DNA of 64,000 nt from Salmonella enterica subsp. enterica serovar Choleraesuis. GTDB taxonomy: Bacteria; Pseudomonadota; Gammaproteobacteria; Enterobacterales; Enterobacteriaceae. Both the position numbers and the translations under genes were made by a program. Shown here in pieces: positions 19,931-29,048 of this stretch; the first letter of the stretch is position 1, and every line of letters begins with the position of its first letter. The notes below the pieces were generated by a model. It saw only the letters and a list, made by a program, of their open reading frames with translations, did not search any database and was not told the origin of the DNA. The stretch is from NCBI GenBank assembly GCA_022846635.1, contig AP025685.1, positions 2,046,001-2,110,000 of the forward strand, in the 5' to 3' direction.

Positions 19931-20265
19931 CGTTATTCCTCGTTAAATGGTTTTCCTAATCGGCAGAAATTTTACGTCAGCGTTATATAGGGTACCAGCA
20001 ACATGAAATTATTTGATGGCTGATTAAATACCCGTTGAAAACCGGTTCTATTATGGCAACCGGCAGACAACCGCAGCTCAATTGACCTGAAGTTGGCATA
20101 GGAAGAGTGAGTATTGGTATTAAAAATGAGCAAACCGAACAAAAATAGCTCAAAATAAAGAGATAACCAAATTTTTGAACTAAGTCCTTTAAATTTATTG
20201 AGTGGCAGGTTTGTGAATTTTGGATTAGCTTAATATTGTCTTTACTCAATACGAATGAGCTTATT
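19931..20265. other. AT-rich divergent gap between the Nudix and DoxX genes
   Basis: About 335 bp, clearly AT-rich, holding the promoters of the two divergent genes. I see no convincing regulator site, hairpin or small gene here. Confidence 0.4.
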
Positions 20266-20688
20266 ATGAACGGATTACGTTATTTTGACTTTGGTGGTTC
20301 CCGGTCTCTCGTTTTACTGATTGCCCGGATTGCAATTGTGATACTGTTTTTACTTTCCGGCTTTCCGAAGTTGACTAATTTCGATGGCACGGTTCAGTAT
20401 ATGATGTCGCTCCATGCTCCAATGCCAACTATTGCTGCTGCGATTGCAGTCTTAATGGAAGTTGGTGCATCAATCCTTATTATCCTGGGTTTCTTTACTC
20501 GCCCAATCGCCATTATTTTCGCACTTTATACTCTGGCTACCGGGTTCATTGGTCATCCATACTGGAGCATGACTGGTGATGCTGTAATGCCAAACCTGAT
20601 TAACTTCTGGAAGAACGTCAGTATTTTTGCTGGCTTCCTGTTCCTGGCAATTTCCGGCCCGGGCGGTATCTCTGTTGACCGTCGCTAA
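20266..20688 (+). CDS. DoxX-family inner-membrane protein
   Basis: 140 residues with four predicted membrane helices. DoxX features are the first helix ([20 protein letters not shown]), [20 protein letters not shown], and the C-terminal [17 protein letters not shown], as in E. coli YqjF. The family is linked with thiol/redox homeostasis and electrophile responses in several bacteria; the activity is not settled. The ATG at 20266 begins the conserved region; a TTG at 20236 is in frame but less likely. Followed by a strong terminator. Confidence 0.85.
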   Translation: MNGLRYFDFGGSRSLVLLIARIAIVILFLLSGFPKLTNFDGTVQYMMSLHAPMPTIAAAIAVLMEVGASILIILGFFTRPIAIIFALYTLATGFIGHPYWSMTGDAVMPNLINFWKNVSIFAGFLFLAISGPGGISVDRR

Positions 20689-20709
20689 CGGCTAACTGAA
20701 TAACCAGAT

Positions 20710-20733
20710 AAAAGCGCCTGCACAGGCGCTTTT
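20710..20733 (+). terminator. Terminator of the DoxX gene
   Basis: 11-bp perfect stem AAAAGCGCCTG / CAGGCGCTTTT with a 2-base loop and T-rich tail, 22 bases after the stop codon. Confidence 0.92.
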
Positions 20734-20945
20734 ATTATTTCTGGCCAGGATAAATCAGTATCGGGCTTATCTGGCAGCCATCTTTGCCATAATTCCTTTC
20801 CTTATAGAAACCCCACCATTTATAGATCTACTTCTTTTTACTAGCGGCACTTATCACCAACACTGGCGGATTTTCGTCGACTGGCTCGCGAATCAGCCAC
20901 TAAAATGTTGATAAATTGTATATCAGATGTATTTGTTATGCTTCA

Positions 20946-21005
20946 CATGAATGTTTCATGTAGATAACATGCGACGCACATTACCTGACGTCACAGCCTG
21001 TGACA
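20946..21005. promoter_or_regulatory. Dyads upstream of the AldB-like gene
   Basis: A palindrome CATGAATGTTTCATG (20946-20960) lies inside a larger imperfect symmetry (GTTAT...ATAAC). A second dyad, GTCACAGCCTGTGAC, covers 20991-21005. They lie about 50-100 bp before the predicted start site of the aldehyde dehydrogenase gene, as activator sites would. The protein that binds is unknown. Confidence 0.4.
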
Positions 21006-21025
21006 GCTTGTCAGACTCGCCCGCA

Positions 21026-21040
21026 GGTCATCACTTTGCA
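21026..21040 (+). promoter_or_regulatory. Weak sigma-54-like promoter candidate before the AldB-like gene
   Basis: AGGTCATCACTTTGCA has GG at 21026-21027 and GC at 21038-21039, the correct 12-base phase, and a good -12 box. The -24 box matches poorly beyond GG. If used, transcription would start near 21051, 22 bases before the ATG. Confidence 0.3.
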
Positions 21041-21072
21041 TCCATAGCGACTTCCTTAAGGAGAGAATTATT

Positions 21073-22593
21073 ATGAAATATTCGCACCCCGGTACGCCTG
21101 GCGCACTCATTTCCCTTAAACAACGCTATGGCAACTATATTGGTGGTCAATTTGTCGAACCACGCTCCGGGAAATATTTCACCAATACCACGCCGGTGAC
21201 CGGTGCTGCGATTGCCGATTTCCCGCGCTCAGATGCGCAGGATGTAGAGGCTGCTCTGGATGCCGCCCATGCCGCAGCGCCGGCGTGGGGGCAAACCAGC
21301 GTACAGGAGCGCAGTAATTTGCTGCTGGCCATTGCCGACCGCATTGAACAAAACATTGAAATTCTGGCACTGCACGAAAGCTGGGATAACGGAAAACCGG
21401 TGCGCGAAACGCTCAATGCAGATTTGCCGCTGGCCGTTGACCATTTTCGTTATTTTGCCGGTTGCCTGCGGGCCCAGGAAGGCGGTGCCTCTGAAATAGA
21501 CAGCAACACCATGGCCTATCATATTTATGAGCCGCTGGGCGTGGTGGGGCAAATTATTCCGTGGAACTTCCCGCTGCTGATGGCCGCATGGAAACTGGCG
21601 CCGGCGCTGGCTGCCGGTAACTGTGTGGTGCTTAAACCGGCCGAACAGACTCCTTTGAGTATTTGTGTATTCCTGGAACTGGTGGGCGATCTGCTGCCGC
21701 CGGGGGTGGTCAACGTTATTCACGGCTACGGACAGGAAGTAGGTGAACCGCTGGCTCGCAGCAAACGTATCGCGAAAATTGCCTTTACCGGCTCCACACC
21801 GATTGGTCGCCGTATTCTGGCCTGCGCCGCTGAAAACATTATTCCCAGTACCGTAGAGCTGGGCGGTAAATCGCCCAATATCTATTTTGCCGATGTGATG
21901 GACGGTGATCCTGAGTTTATCGATAAAGCCGTAGAAGGGCTGGTATTGGGTTTCTTTAATCAGGGGGAAGTTTGCACCTGTCCGTCGCGGGCATTAATCC
22001 AGTCTTCCATCTATCCGCAATTTATCGAAAAAGTTATACAGCGCATATCGACTATCCGCCGTGGCGATCCGTTTGATACTGAAACCATGATTGGCGCTCA
22101 GGCCTCTCAGGAGCAGTTCGATAAAATTCTGTCGTATATCGATATTGCCCGCAAAGAAGGCGGAGAGATTCTGACCGGCGGAAATAAAGTTGCCAGCGAA
22201 GGGGATCTGACTAACGGGTTTTATATCCAGCCGACCCTGATTAAAGGGCATAACAAAATGCGCAGTTTCCAGGAGGAGATTTTCGGTCCGGTTATCGGTA
22301 TCGCTACCTTTGAGGATGAAGCGGAAGCTATCGCAATAGCGAACGATACCCAATATGGCCTGGGGGCGGGCGTCTGGACGCTGAATATTAACCGCGCCTG
22401 GCGGATGGGTCGTGCAATAAAAGCAGGAAGAGTCTGGACCAACTGTTACCACCTCTACCCGGCACACGCGGCATTTGGGGGCTACAAAGATTCTGGCATT
22501 GGCCGCGAAACCCACAAAATTGCGCTGTCGCATTATCAACAGGTTAAAAACCTGCTGGTTAGCTACAGTAGCAAACCGCTGGGGCTGTTCTGA
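21073..22593 (+). CDS. AldB-like NAD(P)-dependent aldehyde dehydrogenase
   Basis: 506 residues, similar along its length to E. coli AldB (512). Shared stretches include [31 protein letters not shown] (general-base Glu near 260), [13 protein letters not shown] (nucleophile Cys near 300), [18 protein letters not shown] and YSSKPLGLF at the C-terminus. AldB-type enzymes oxidise acetaldehyde and related aldehydes to acids in the cytoplasm. AAGGAGAG precedes the ATG. Flanked by dyads upstream and a strong terminator downstream, so monocistronic. It could be aldB itself or a paralogue. Confidence 0.9.
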   Translation: MKYSHPGTPGALISLKQRYGNYIGGQFVEPRSGKYFTNTTPVTGAAIADFPRSDAQDVEAALDAAHAAAPAWGQTSVQERSNLLLAIADRIEQNIEILALHESWDNGKPVRETLNADLPLAVDHFRYFAGCLRAQEGGASEIDSNTMAYHIYEPLGVVGQIIPWNFPLLMAAWKLAPALAAGNCVVLKPAEQTPLSICVFLELVGDLLPPGVVNVIHGYGQEVGEPLARSKRIAKIAFTGSTPIGRRILACAAENIIPSTVELGGKSPNIYFADVMDGDPEFIDKAVEGLVLGFFNQGEVCTCPSRALIQSSIYPQFIEKVIQRISTIRRGDPFDTETMIGAQASQEQFDKILSYIDIARKEGGEILTGGNKVASEGDLTNGFYIQPTLIKGHNKMRSFQEEIFGPVIGIATFEDEAEAIAIANDTQYGLGAGVWTLNINRAWRMGRAIKAGRVWTNCYHLYPAHAAFGGYKDSGIGRETHKIALSHYQQVKNLLVSYSSKPLGLF

Positions 22594-22619
22594 TAACCAA
22601 CTATTTAACTCCCACCAAG

Positions 22620-22648
22620 AACGGCCCCAGTGACGGGGCCGTTTTTTT
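22620..22648 (+). terminator. Terminator of the AldB-like gene
   Basis: 9-bp GC-rich stem AACGGCCCC / GGGGCCGTT followed by seven T residues. Confidence 0.95.
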
Positions 22649-23016
22649 ATAGGCGGATTCGTGTGCTCACTGCGAATTTCTGGTGTTGAGGGGCCCGTTC
22701 AGGTATCCCCAGCGGTCGATAGCAATCATCAATGAGTGACATTGTCACTTTTTTATTGTGTTTTGCATTGGGCCAGTTGCAGGATAGGTAACTAAGGGCC
22801 GCAGAATTAGAGTCCTTTATTCTGCCCATATAGCGCGGGTCGTAAATCAAATCTATCTAATCGGTATGATTTTTGTTGGGTAAAAAATCAATGCTGAAAT
22901 CTGTCGTTAAGAAAGATGAGCAGCCTGTTTCTTTCATGAAGTTTGCGTAACCAAATGTTTAATGTTTTTATGCTACCGTTTTTAAGTTGCTCCTTTTTAC
23001 CTACGGGTTTACTTAA
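22649..23016. other. AT-rich gap before the secreted-protein gene
   Basis: About 370 bp without a gene. It contains the palindrome GTGACATTGTCAC (22736-22748) and otherwise AT-rich sequence presumably holding the promoter of the next gene. No other structure stood out. Confidence 0.4.
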
Positions 23017-23529
23017 ATGCTTGCACGTCTTCTTTCTATGTTGATTGCGATATCGACCCTGGCAGCCACGGCGCAGGCCAGTGAAATCAATCTTTATTCC
23101 GTTAATACCGGCTCCTTTGTCTATCACCTGATTGGCAATCACGGCCTGTACACCGAAAAGTTTGATAATCAGTTTTTCTCTGTTGAGCGGAAATTTTCTC
23201 CCGAGTCTAAATACAGCATGCTGGTCGGGACGATGAAAAATAGCTATGGCGATCGCTGCCTGGCTTTAGGAGTTCGCCGAGACTGGGGTCAGGCTAAAGG
23301 CCTGGTGTTTAAAGGTGTCTATGGATATACCGGGGAGTTCTTTTTTGATGAATTCAGCCATTGCGGCGATGAAGGGATTTATCACTCGTTTCGCAATGTT
23401 ACTGGCGTAGGCTTCGCGCCTTATATCTATCATGCTGCCCAGTATAATTTCACCGATTACTTCGGCATTGAAACCGGGATTATTTTGCCGTCGGTATTTG
23501 TCATCAGCGTGCAGTGGAGCTTCCGTTAG
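23017..23529 (+). CDS. Unrecognised secreted protein, possibly a small beta-barrel
   Basis: 170 residues. A signal peptide (MLARLLSMLIAISTLAATAQ then ASEI) predicts export. The mature part is rich in aromatic residues and Gly in alternating patterns (YSVNTGSFVYHLIG, FKGVYGYTGEFFFDEFSH) and ends VFVISVQWSFR. This resembles a small outer-membrane beta-barrel, though the last residue is Arg rather than Phe. Two Cys may form a disulfide. I do not recognise the family. The ribosome binding site is weak and it stands alone between two aldehyde dehydrogenase genes. Confidence 0.6.
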   Translation: MLARLLSMLIAISTLAATAQASEINLYSVNTGSFVYHLIGNHGLYTEKFDNQFFSVERKFSPESKYSMLVGTMKNSYGDRCLALGVRRDWGQAKGLVFKGVYGYTGEFFFDEFSHCGDEGIYHSFRNVTGVGFAPYIYHAAQYNFTDYFGIETGIILPSVFVISVQWSFR

Positions 23530-23733
23530 TCTGACGATTCATGGCCGCTACCATAGATAATTGAGTGCATTGCCGGAAATTCACCGAGTTATCACCGGCC
23601 GTTATCGGATGATTCAGCATTTCATCATGCCAGTATTCAACTACGCTAAATGTTGTCGGCAGCTAAACCGGCTGCCTGCGCTGCGGCGGCAACCTGATTT
23701 GCCGCAATAGTTGAAACCGTCAAGGAGGGTGAA

Positions 23734-25104
23734 ATGCCATATCAATCGGTTAATCCATTTACCGGTAAACTAACCCAGGAATATGCCAGCCATAACGATG
23801 GCGATATCGAACATGCTCTCACTAAGGCCCATGCGCTTTATCAGTCTGAATGGTGTAAAGGGGATATCCAGCAAAGACTCCCGGTGCTGCGCAAACTGGC
23901 GGACCTGATTGATAATCAGGTTGATGAACTGGCAAAAATTGCCACGACGGAAATGGGCAAGCCCCTGACTCAGGCTCGCGGAGAAGTTAAGCTCTGTGCT
24001 CAGATAGCGCGTTACTATGCCGATAATGCGGCAAAATTTTTGGCTCCGGTCAGCTATCCCACGCCTCAGGGCGAGGCATGGGTAGAGCATCATCCTATCG
24101 GCGTGCTGATGGCCGTCGAACCCTGGAACTTTCCTTTCTATCAGTTAATGCGTGTTTTAGCCCCAAACCTTGCTGCCGGTAACCCGGTGCTGGCTAAGCA
24201 CGCCAGTATCGTTCCCCAGTGCGCCGCGGCGTTTGAAAAGCTGGTGAGGGACGCAGGTGCCCCGGAAGGCGCGTGGACGAATCTCTATATTACCGGCGAG
24301 CAGGTTGCCAATATTATTGCCGACGACCGGGTGCAAGGCGTGGCGCTTACGGGGTCGGAAGGGGCCGGTAGCGCCGTTGCGGCCCAGGCAGGGAAGAAGC
24401 TCAAGAAATCCACGATGGAGCTGGGTGGTAACGATGTATTTGTGGTGCTGGATGATTGTGACCTCGACAAAGCCGTTAAAATCGGTGCGCAGGCGCGGCT
24501 CAATAACGCCGGGCAGGTTTGCACTGCGGCTAAGCGATTTATCGTACAGCGTAAAGCGGCCGATGAATTTCTCTCGAAGCTCACAGATTGCTTCCGCCAG
24601 GTCACTCAGGGTGATCCGCTGGAGAAATCCACTACGCTGGGGCCATTATCTTCACGTCAGGCGCGGGATGACCTGACCGTACAGGTTAAAAAAGCTATCC
24701 AAAACGGTGCCACTCAGCACTACGCTGGGGAGCCGGTCAGTGGCGAAGGCTTTTTCTATCCGCCAACCATTTTGACCAACATCACTCGCGATAATCCGGC
24801 ATGGTTTGAGGAGTTCTTCGGCCCGGTAGCCCAGGTGTATGTCGTAGAGAATGATGACGAAGCCGTGAAACTGGCGAATGACTCTCACTATGGGCTGGGC
24901 GGTTCTATATTCAGCCAGGATATTGAGCGCGCCAAGCGGCTGGCATCGCGGATTGAAACCGGGATGGTCTTTATCAACTCTCTAACCGGTACTGCGGCGG
25001 AGCTACCGTTCGGCGGCGTTAAACGTTCCGGCTATGGCCGTGAGCTATCCGATCTCGGCATCAAAGAATTTGTAAACCAGAAGCTGGTTGTTGTTAGCCA
25101 GTAA
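23734..25104 (+). CDS. NAD(P)-dependent succinate-semialdehyde-type dehydrogenase
   Basis: 456-residue aldehyde dehydrogenase of the Sad/GabD type, most like E. coli Sad (YneI, 462). The catalytic Cys is in NNAGQVCTAAKRF (near 262), the general-base Glu in STMELGGNDVF (near 229), and NPFTGKLTQEYASH at the N-terminus is typical. The family oxidises succinate semialdehyde to succinate in GABA or putrescine breakdown. The substrate is inferred from family only. AAGGAGGGTG before the ATG is a strong ribosome binding site. No gab or puu genes are adjacent. Confidence 0.87.
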   Translation: MPYQSVNPFTGKLTQEYASHNDGDIEHALTKAHALYQSEWCKGDIQQRLPVLRKLADLIDNQVDELAKIATTEMGKPLTQARGEVKLCAQIARYYADNAAKFLAPVSYPTPQGEAWVEHHPIGVLMAVEPWNFPFYQLMRVLAPNLAAGNPVLAKHASIVPQCAAAFEKLVRDAGAPEGAWTNLYITGEQVANIIADDRVQGVALTGSEGAGSAVAAQAGKKLKKSTMELGGNDVFVVLDDCDLDKAVKIGAQARLNNAGQVCTAAKRFIVQRKAADEFLSKLTDCFRQVTQGDPLEKSTTLGPLSSRQARDDLTVQVKKAIQNGATQHYAGEPVSGEGFFYPPTILTNITRDNPAWFEEFFGPVAQVYVVENDDEAVKLANDSHYGLGGSIFSQDIERAKRLASRIETGMVFINSLTGTAAELPFGGVKRSGYGRELSDLGIKEFVNQKLVVVSQ

Positions 25105-25262
25105 CTTCCTGCCTGAAAGCACTCAGAGGCGCGGTGATACCTGTATTGCCGTGCCTCATTTAGTTAAATCCCAATGCCAGGCTAACCTGTTATAAACAGG
25201 TAATATTTAGCGCATCGCTTTGGGCAGACCGCGGCCCTCAATGAGATAAGGAGCTTCCGGGG

Positions 25263-26906
25263 ATGATTAAAACAATACTGGTGACCGCACGCGACAGAAC
25301 GCGACTGACGGAAATTACCGGTGTGTTAATTCGCTATGGACTACAGGATGTTATTCGCGTTCTGGGGCTGACCGGATTAATCGATAAACTGGGCGGACGC
25401 AGCGCAAGCCGGGATCCGCGCCCGTTACCAGAACGGCTTTGCGCCGCGCTTGAGGAATTAGGGCCAGCCTTTATCAAGCTGGGTCAAATCCTCGCAACCC
25501 GCACCGATTTACTCGACCCCAGCTGGACCGACGCGTTAAGCCAGCTGCACGCCAGCGCCAGTCCGCTACCCTGGCCTGAACTGGAAGGCCAGGTCGCCGC
25601 CACGCTCGGCGCTGCGCCCGATGAGATTTTTGCATGGTTTGATGAAAAACCGCTGGCCAGCGCATCAATAGCCCAAATCCACCGGGCTCGCCTGAAAAAT
25701 GGCGATGATGTAGTCGTCAAGATCCAGCGGCCTGGAATTGAGGAAACCATCCGCGCCGACCTGCGGCTGCTGCGCTTTCTGGCTGAAACCATCGAGCAGC
25801 AGAGCGATACCCTGGCTCGCTTCCATCCGGTACAACTGGTTCTCTACCTGGAGAATGCGTTACGCCAGGAGCTGGACTTCACTTATGAAGCGGCCAGCGG
25901 CAGTAAAATTTACCAACAGTTTCTCGGATCGCTGGATGTGGTGATCCCCCGTATCTACTGGCAGTGGACCAGCCCCACGCTCATGGTGCAGGAGTACCTT
26001 GCTGGTACGGCTCCGGTGAGTAAACAGCAGCTGGCGGCCGAAGGATACGACGGTGCGCTGCTGGCCCGTAAAGGCTCGGTCGCTTTTATGAAAATGCTCA
26101 TCGACCACAGGCTGTACCACGCCGACCCGCATCCCGGAAATGTCATGGCGCTGCCGGGGAACCGGGTAGGCTTTATTGATTTTGGCATGGTAGGGCACCT
26201 GAGCGAGACCCGTCGCGATGAGCTGCTCTCTCTGCTTTATGCCATTAGCGAGCGCGATGCGAGCGGGATTGTCGATGCGCTCATTGTTTGGTGCGAGCCT
26301 GAGGCGCTGGATATCACTGAGCTGGAGCTGGCAGCCAGCTATTTCCTTGAGAAGCAGGGCTGTCTGCCGCTGCAGCTTGGAAAGGCGCTGACCGATATGC
26401 TGGCTACCGCCCGGGAGTTTCGCCTGCCGCTGCCGCCGGACCTGGTGCTGCTGTTCAAAGCGTTGATTACCGCCGACGGGGTGTTGCAGCGCCTGGATCC
26501 CGAGTTCGACATTGTTGCCGTGCTTAAGCCAATGCTGAAAACCCAGATGGTGAAACGCTATGGACAGATAGCTAACCGCAAGCGGCTACTGAAGCTGAGT
26601 AATCAGTTACTGGATAGCGGGGAAGCGCTGCCGCAAACCATTCGTCTGCTGATGCAGCGCCTGCGTCACGGTCGCTTACAGGCTGATATTCATGTCAGCA
26701 ATGTCAATCAACTGGGGAAATCGCTGGAGCGCGCCGCCTCGACGCTGGCTTTGGCAATTGTTATTGCCGCTATCGTTATTGTGGTGACGCCGTGGCTGTT
26801 CCGTCTGCACTGGACGCTGTTTGGCATTCCATTTTTCCAGGTTATCGGTTTGTTCTGTTATGTGGCCGGTTCCTTCTGGTTGTTGTGGCGTCTGTGGCGG
26901 CGTTAG
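25263..26906 (+). CDS. UbiB/ABC1-family atypical kinase, second paralogue
   Basis: 547 residues with the ABC1/ADCK/UbiB kinase-like fold. The KxGQ motif is in AFIKLGQILATR (72-75). An Ala-rich loop ASASIAQIHRA replaces the glycine-rich loop, followed by VVKIQRPG (lysine), DPHPGNVMALPG and FIDFGMVG (catalytic/metal residues). Two hydrophobic helices end the protein (about 495-545). Family members support ubiquinone biosynthesis or lipid handling at the membrane. The ubiquinone genes ubiE/ubiJ normally next to ubiB are absent and the sequence differs much from UbiB, so this is probably an extra paralogue. Start supported by AAGGAGC upstream. Confidence 0.83.
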   Translation: MIKTILVTARDRTRLTEITGVLIRYGLQDVIRVLGLTGLIDKLGGRSASRDPRPLPERLCAALEELGPAFIKLGQILATRTDLLDPSWTDALSQLHASASPLPWPELEGQVAATLGAAPDEIFAWFDEKPLASASIAQIHRARLKNGDDVVVKIQRPGIEETIRADLRLLRFLAETIEQQSDTLARFHPVQLVLYLENALRQELDFTYEAASGSKIYQQFLGSLDVVIPRIYWQWTSPTLMVQEYLAGTAPVSKQQLAAEGYDGALLARKGSVAFMKMLIDHRLYHADPHPGNVMALPGNRVGFIDFGMVGHLSETRRDELLSLLYAISERDASGIVDALIVWCEPEALDITELELAASYFLEKQGCLPLQLGKALTDMLATAREFRLPLPPDLVLLFKALITADGVLQRLDPEFDIVAVLKPMLKTQMVKRYGQIANRKRLLKLSNQLLDSGEALPQTIRLLMQRLRHGRLQADIHVSNVNQLGKSLERAASTLALAIVIAAIVIVVTPWLFRLHWTLFGIPFFQVIGLFCYVAGSFWLLWRLWRR

Positions 26907-27284
26907 CTCAGTCACCCGCATGCATTGCCCAGGGTCTTCTTTCACATAGGAAGTGGTTGGGCGATACTTGCGTCAAAAAAGCTGACAGACTGAAAGTACT
27001 CTGATAGATTTATCAAAGTTACTCATTGACATGACGAATAATATGAACCTTCACTCCATGACGCAGACTTTAGCCAATACCGCACGTTCGGTAGCGCCGG
27101 GTGCGTCCATATTATTCTCACCACATACTCAAACCTGCCCACCACCCATGCTGAAAACTGTAGTTGTAGTGCCTTTTCTGGCCTAATTTTTCGGTGATAT
27201 TCGCACTCGTCTGACTTGCCCGGTTCCCGGCGCAGCGACCGGTACGATATCCGTTATTACAGTGTTTAAGCATTGGGGTTTCCT
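26907..27284. other. Gap between the UbiB-like and EamA genes
   Basis: 378 bp. A GAATAATATG / CATATTATTC inverted repeat (27034-27043 and 27109-27118) is widely spaced. A possible 51-codon reading frame near 27032 lacks a ribosome binding site. No gene is supported. Confidence 0.35.
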
Positions 27285-28154
27285 GTGCCAATTAATAAAT
27301 CTTTTCTGGCGGCAAATGCCGCAACTTCCGTGTTTGTATTGCTATGGGGCAGCGCGGCTATCTTTACCCGTTGGGGGCTGGATAACGCCTCACCAATAGC
27401 GCTGTTGGTTTTCCGTTTTACTTTAGCGCTCGGCATTCTGGTGATTATCGGCTGTTTTCGCCGCAGGTTTATTCCGCAGAAGGGCAGCAGTCTATGGGCT
27501 GCGATAACCGGGCTGGTACTCATTGGCGGCTATTCGGTTTGTTATTTTAAAGCTATGGGTTATGGCGTCACGCCGGGCCTGATCGCCACCATTATGGGTA
27601 TCCAGCCAATCCTGACATTAGGGATAGTTGAGCGACGGATGCAGGGCTGGCGGCTGCTGGGATTACTGATTGCGCTTAGCGGGCTGATTCAGCTGGTATG
27701 GCGTAGCCTGTCGTCGGCACACTTCTCGCTGCCCGGTATTGTATTTGCCCTGAGCGCGCTATTGCTGATGACCTTTGGCGCCATTATGCAAAAACGCCTG
27801 CATCAGCAACCCGCCGATGTGCTGCCACTGCAATATGCCGTTAGCCTGGTATTGTGTCTGATACTGACGCCGTTTGAACATTTTCACTTTACGGTAAATC
27901 TGGGGCTTATCATTCCAGTGCTATTTCTTGGCGGACTGATATCGGTAGTCGCTCAGCTCCTGCTTTACCGACTGCTCAATAGCGGCAATATCGTTAACGT
28001 CACCAGTTTGTTTTATCTGGTTCCGGTAATTACTGCGGTACTGGACTACCTGCTGCTGGGTAACGCGCTGCCGCTATCCGGACTGTTTGGTATGGTCGCG
28101 ATTATGCTGGGGATCATGCTGGTCTTTCGGGCTCCAAAGGGGGCTAACCTCTAA
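27285..28154 (+). CDS. EamA/DMT-family permease
   Basis: About 289 residues, with ten predicted membrane helices arranged as two EamA repeats (about 8-140 and 150-285). The first helix is SVFVLLWGSAAIFTRWGL and the second repeat begins near FALSALLLMTFGAIMQK. Drug/metabolite transporters export metabolites or toxic compounds; the substrate is not predictable. The GTG at 27285 is preferred because a GGGG tract lies upstream, but a TTG at 27273 is possible. Followed by a hairpin. Confidence 0.8.
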   Translation: MPINKSFLAANAATSVFVLLWGSAAIFTRWGLDNASPIALLVFRFTLALGILVIIGCFRRRFIPQKGSSLWAAITGLVLIGGYSVCYFKAMGYGVTPGLIATIMGIQPILTLGIVERRMQGWRLLGLLIALSGLIQLVWRSLSSAHFSLPGIVFALSALLLMTFGAIMQKRLHQQPADVLPLQYAVSLVLCLILTPFEHFHFTVNLGLIIPVLFLGGLISVVAQLLLYRLLNSGNIVNVTSLFYLVPVITAVLDYLLLGNALPLSGLFGMVAIMLGIMLVFRAPKGANL

Positions 28155-28161
28155 CTAAAAG

Positions 28162-28189
28162 GTTCAGCGCATCAACCGGTGCGCTGAAC
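28162..28189 (+). terminator. Hairpin after the EamA gene
   Basis: Perfect 10-bp stem GTTCAGCGCA / TGCGCTGAAC with an 8-base loop just after the stop codon. There is no T run, so intrinsic termination is uncertain. Confidence 0.45.
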
Positions 28190-28320
28190 GCTATCCACAT
28201 GAGTTGCACTGAGCCGACGGTCAGTGCTTTATCTGCTAAATAATCGTCGTGCCATGCCCGCAGCCCCGGCAGGTGCGTTATCCTGCATGTCACAGTCATA
28301 AGATTTACGCAGGAATAGCG

Positions 28321-28992
28321 ATGAAAGAGTGCGCTGAATTATTTCGCCGCCGCAAACCAGAACGGCAAAAGCTCCTCAATTACGGCTTCAGCCTGGAAAA
28401 GGATAACTACGTGTTCCATACCGGACTGGTCGGGCAGCAGTTTATCCTGACCGTTAGCGTAGCGCCGGATGGCAAGGTGTATACCTCCGTAACGGACTCA
28501 GCAACCGGCGAAGATTATGTTCTGCATCGGATAGCCGCCGCCACCGGCGCATTTGTCGGCGCGGTGCGTGATGACTACCTGCAAACCCTGTCGCAAATTG
28601 CCGAGACCTGCTTTAGTCGCGAAGTCTTTAAACAACCGGCGACGAAACACGTTATTAGTTTTATCAAACAGAAATATGGCCACGAGCTGGAGTTCTTATG
28701 GCCACGATTTCCCGATAACGCCATTTTTCGCCGTCAGGATACCGCCAAATGGTATGGGGCGATTTTAACGGTTAAAGGCAGCAAAATTGGGCTGGAGAAT
28801 GATTCTCTGGTCGAGATCCTCGATGTTCGGATGGGTCCCGATGATGTGGTGCGGCTGGTGGATGGCAAAAAATATTTCCCGGGCTATCACATGAATAAGA
28901 AGCATTGGGTGACGATGCTGCTTGATGGTTCAGTGCCTGAAGATGAAATTTTTATGCGTATCGAAAACAGCTACGCGCTGGCATTAAAGTAG
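28321..28992 (+). CDS. MmcQ/YjbR-like protein with N-terminal extension
   Basis: 223 residues. The C-terminal part resembles the YjbR (CyaY-like fold) family: a helical front (SREVFKQPATKHVISFIKQK), LEFLWPRFPDNAIFRRQD and the HWVTMLLDGSVPEDEIFMRI end. YjbR-like proteins are often called DNA-binding, but a physiological role is not established. The ATG at 28321 has AGGAATAGCG upstream and starts MKECAELFRRR; an earlier in-frame start is unsupported. Lies alone between two unrelated genes. Confidence 0.75.
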   Translation: MKECAELFRRRKPERQKLLNYGFSLEKDNYVFHTGLVGQQFILTVSVAPDGKVYTSVTDSATGEDYVLHRIAAATGAFVGAVRDDYLQTLSQIAETCFSREVFKQPATKHVISFIKQKYGHELEFLWPRFPDNAIFRRQDTAKWYGAILTVKGSKIGLENDSLVEILDVRMGPDDVVRLVDGKKYFPGYHMNKKHWVTMLLDGSVPEDEIFMRIENSYALALK

Positions 28993-29017
28993 CGTAAGGG
29001 AAGGGAAATAAAAGAGT

Positions 29018-29040
29018 GAAGGCGACGCGCAGCCGCCTTC
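29018..29040. terminator. Terminator between the YjbR-like gene and the YghZ-type reductase gene
   Basis: 7-bp stem GAAGGCG / CGCCTTC with a 9-base loop. On the minus strand it is followed by a T-rich tract, so it mainly serves the reductase gene. Confidence 0.7.
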
Positions 29041-29048
29041 GGTTAATA

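Noticed and set aside
20999..21013. TGACAGCTTGTCA upstream of the AldB-like gene as a fourth CusR/HprR-type box
   Set aside because: The spacing between half-sites is one base short of the other three boxes, so the arms would be out of phase.
27032..27187. Possible 51-codon gene before the EamA gene
   Set aside because: No ribosome binding site and no recognisable product.
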